DNA of 21,098 nt from Priapulus caudatus (Eukaryota; Priapulida; Priapulimorpha; Priapulimorphida; Priapulidae), in the NCBI RefSeq assembly GCF_000485595.1, contig NW_014577271.1, positions 187,699-208,796 of the forward strand, written 5' to 3'. The notes beneath the pieces are model-generated. The model worked only from the letters and a program-made list of their open reading frames with translations, searched no databases and was not told where the DNA came from. This document shows, piece after piece, positions 18,660 to 21,098 of the stretch. How positions within the stretch are numbered: position 1 is the first letter of the stretch; the number at the start of each line of letters is the position of its first letter. The position numbers and the translations under genes were made by a program.

Positions 18660-20711
18660 CACCTCATTCGCTGCAATTGTGGCTCGTAAGGGAAATTTTC
18701 AGCGTTGAATCTTGCTCGCGGTCAACAATGAAACGTCAAACAAGGCTTGTATTAAGTACCATTACCGCGCAGCATCCGTTTTCAGCGAAGAAACACGACG
18801 CGGCACTTGTTTACTGGATGTACTAGCGGGGTAGACGGTTGACTCGTGAGAGCGTATTCATGGGATCGGGCGCTCGCCACGCCAAGCAATGAAAGGGATC
18901 TACCGCTCACAGGCTTTCCCCTTCCTACGCATGTTTAATCAATATACAGTGGCGCGTCATCTCGGCTCTACACTGTCGCTGGTAATGTGCCGAATAAAAA
19001 GTAAAAGACGTCAAAGACTATCAGACTTTTGCCCGATAGGTACAAAGATATAAATTATCTTTAATTATATTATACATATCTACGGATTGCGCTCAACGTA
19101 TGAAGTAACTAACACGTGCATAAGCCCGATCTACTCGGAAAACATCTAGTAGCATCGCTGATACTATACGGTCAACGGTAGGCCTAATTATTTTCCCTTT
19201 AAAAACTCGTACAACTCGGGCGCTTATATCTTACAATAGCTGCCGCTTTAGTCTCTTCGTGCAAACTCGCTATCGGACGATGACTCATATGCAAATATGC
19301 AAGCGTTTCACTGAAATATATTCAACTATATCGCTGTATCGAAACTAATGGATCAAATATTTCCTACGCACTGTATTTGACGGAGATATATCTCAAAATG
19401 CGTTGAACTAAAATTCAACGTTGGCGGATGTGTATGGTTGGCGATATTTTTACTTTTAACGGCCATAGTTTCTATATCTCACGATTATTTCCGTTGCTAT
19501 AATTGTTATTTCATCTGTAAGATATGCATGGTGTATGTCCATGAGCTCAAGCCCTAGCTTCACGACTCGCCAGCTGTAAGCAAATCCGGAGCATGGTAAT
19601 CAGGCTCGGTAATACATCTGCATCGACTGACTCTGATCTCAGCGATCACCCTTCTAATCACCAAATAATGTTAGCCGTAGGAAGATAAGAAGTTGTCGGA
19701 AAGAGGGCTGGGGGCGTCATGCAACGGGTAATTTCGCCCTCATTCTAACACCATGAACGTACGCACGTGAAACAGAACACTTTCTCATCCCGTATACCGC
19801 CTGTCCGCGGCTCCTGGTTGGGAATGCAGACGATTTTCTTCTTACTTTGATCTCTACGCGTAGATGTTGCTATGTGCCGTAATCTTATTCTTGTGAGGTC
19901 GTGCACTCAATTTCGATTGACTATATCTACTTCGGCTATAGTGTAATGCACACGGCAAGGAAAGACTCCAGCCATACGGTTGCTGTAGTCTATATATTTG
20001 CCCTCAGTTATTGTCACTAAGATATCTAAGGTAACCGTAGTTTAGATGAGCAGCGCAATATTGCCTAGCTTACTTAATTAAAACAAACGGTGTCGACGGC
20101 GTGACTGGCTATTTTGGGCGCGCGGACACGCGCACTCAAACTCGAATAACCTTATTTGCTGCGTGTCATTTGGCTATCAAGAAAGATGGCTAACCTCGCC
20201 TGACGGAAAGATCTATGAGCGGCTACATCGCTGGACAAGCACTAATGAGAGCGAGATAATCGCTGACTTTTGTGAACCCCTCGTTGCCTGGTTACCGCAC
20301 ACCGAGGTATTGTATTACGCAACTGGGTCGCTTGCGTGCATTAAATTGGCCGTGAAGCTAGCAAATATGCACGCAAAATTCCTTACTAATTACATTTGTG
20401 GGCATAGCACACGTCTTATCAAAATGTATGTGACTGATCACGCGTGGCCCTTAATTTGCATCTATCTAATGCGTTTCGTTGCATCTCTATTAATAGCACC
20501 GTAAATCTGTGTAGAAATAGGGACGAAATCAGTCGTACAAGCAAGATACCTGTTTACAATTAGTTAGATGTTTACACGTAAACGACTACTGCAGTGTAAC
20601 TAGCAAAAAATCTGTGGTTTGAGTTGACAGCTATTTTGAAAATATTCTTACATGCTTAACCCTATAGTAATGTCATAAGTTTACATGCTTGAGGAAAACA
20701 GTGGATGCAAA
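18660..20711. other. Unique-looking non-coding stretch
   Basis: About 2 kb with no supported gene. The 113-codon frame at 20163-20504 has protein-like composition but begins at GTG with no in-frame ATG until near its end, and I recognise no family. A CpG-rich patch (GGGCGCGCGGACACGCGC) lies near 20115. A small hairpin (CGTTGAA/TTCAACG) lies at 19401-19420. Nothing else stands out. Confidence 0.45.
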
Positions 20712-20744
<33 letters not shown>

Positions 20745-20885
20745 CATCCATCCATCCATCCATCCATCCATCCATCCATCCATCCATCCATCCATCCATC
20801 CATCCATCCATCCATCCATACATCCATCCCACCACACACACACACGCACGCACGCACGCATGCACGCACGCACGCACGCACGCAC
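20712..20885 (+). repeat. Compound (CTAT)n-(CATC)n-(CA)n-(CGCA)n microsatellite
   Basis: About eight CTAT units (to 20743), then about 21 CATC units with one CATA variant (to 20829), then CA units, then about ten GCAC/CGCA units. Each motif differs from its neighbour by one base, so the array evolved by point mutation and renewed expansion. The Ser/Ile/His/Pro peptides from all three frames are artefacts. Confidence 0.95.
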
Positions 20886-20928
20886 GTTACCGTTTTCCGT
20901 CGTCGTCTAAATCGCTGAGCGTACGTTA

Positions 20929-20988
20929 GTATTAGTACTATACTAGTATTAGTACGTAGTGTTAGTACTACACTAGTATTAGTACGTA
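20929..20988 (+). repeat. 30-bp tandem repeat rich in palindromes
   Basis: Two 30-bp units, 20929-20958 and 20959-20988, differ at a few positions. A partial third start (GTGTTA) follows. Each unit holds ACTAGT, TAGTACTA or a variant, and AGTACGTA. Confidence 0.88.
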
Positions 20989-21020
20989 GTGTTACCTTAG
21001 CTGCAGTAGCAGTAGCACAA

Positions 21021-21030
21021 CCACCACCAC

Positions 21031-21035
<5 letters not shown>
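21021..21035 (+). repeat. (CCA)5 microsatellite
   Basis: Five CCA units pass directly into the CAG tract. Confidence 0.9.

Positions 21036-21094
<59 letters not shown>
21034..21094 (+). repeat. (CAG)n microsatellite at window edge
   Basis: About 20 CAG units run almost to the last base (the final bases are AGCAG). CAG tracts form slipped hairpins. The poly-Gln frame has an in-frame TAG at 21013-21015 upstream, and no coding exon is evident, so I do not call it coding. Confidence 0.93.
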
Positions 21095-21098
21095 GCAG

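Noticed and set aside
20163-20504. 113-codon plus frame, Trp-containing
   Set aside because: Protein-like composition, but it opens at GTG with no early ATG, and no motif or convincing splice sites were seen. It could still be an exon fragment.

Overview
This window looks like non-coding, repeat-dense nuclear DNA from a eukaryote, most likely an invertebrate animal. Long di-, tri- and tetranucleotide microsatellites, purine/pyrimidine-asymmetric blocks, a foldback MITE-like palindrome and the lack of any dense gene or operon layout rule out ordinary prokaryotic DNA. CpG does not look obviously depleted by eye. I cannot name the species. I found no open reading frame I recognise as a conserved protein, and no tRNA, rRNA or CRISPR array. 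Most open frames are readings through microsatellites or simple repeats.

Layout. 1-836: unique-looking DNA. 870-1142: a foldback MITE-like element with exact 49-bp inverted ends. 1469-2231: a purine-rich block with long GAA, AGT and AGC tracts. 2270-6175: unique-looking DNA broken by an AT-rich patch, an inverted-repeat (TA)n element (3876-3987) and a few homopolymer or dinucleotide runs. 6178-6358: (TA)n and a (TG)n/(TGCG)n compound. 6360-10750: unique-looking DNA with one hAT-like terminus (8354). 10751-14945: a cluster of strand-asymmetric blocks (Y, R, R, Y, R, Y along the + strand). Three of these blocks are followed, in the pyrimidine-to-minisatellite sense, by a degenerate ~16-bp repeat close to GTGACCAATTTTCCT; a relic of the 870-1142 element lies in the same cluster. 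13906-14447: a possible solo LTR or Penelope-like remnant. 15540-15780: a long alternating purine-pyrimidine minisatellite. 16290-18660: AT-rich DNA with several short tandem duplications and the most gene-like frame of the window (195 codons, minus strand, unrecognised). 20712-21098: a compound microsatellite region ending in a (CAG)n tract that runs to within a few bases of the window edge.

No genes can be shown to work together here. The main interest is structural: a set of polypyrimidine blocks linked at similar spacing to one short minisatellite, whose unit resembles sub-repeats of the foldback element. This suggests one undescribed composite non-autonomous repeat family.
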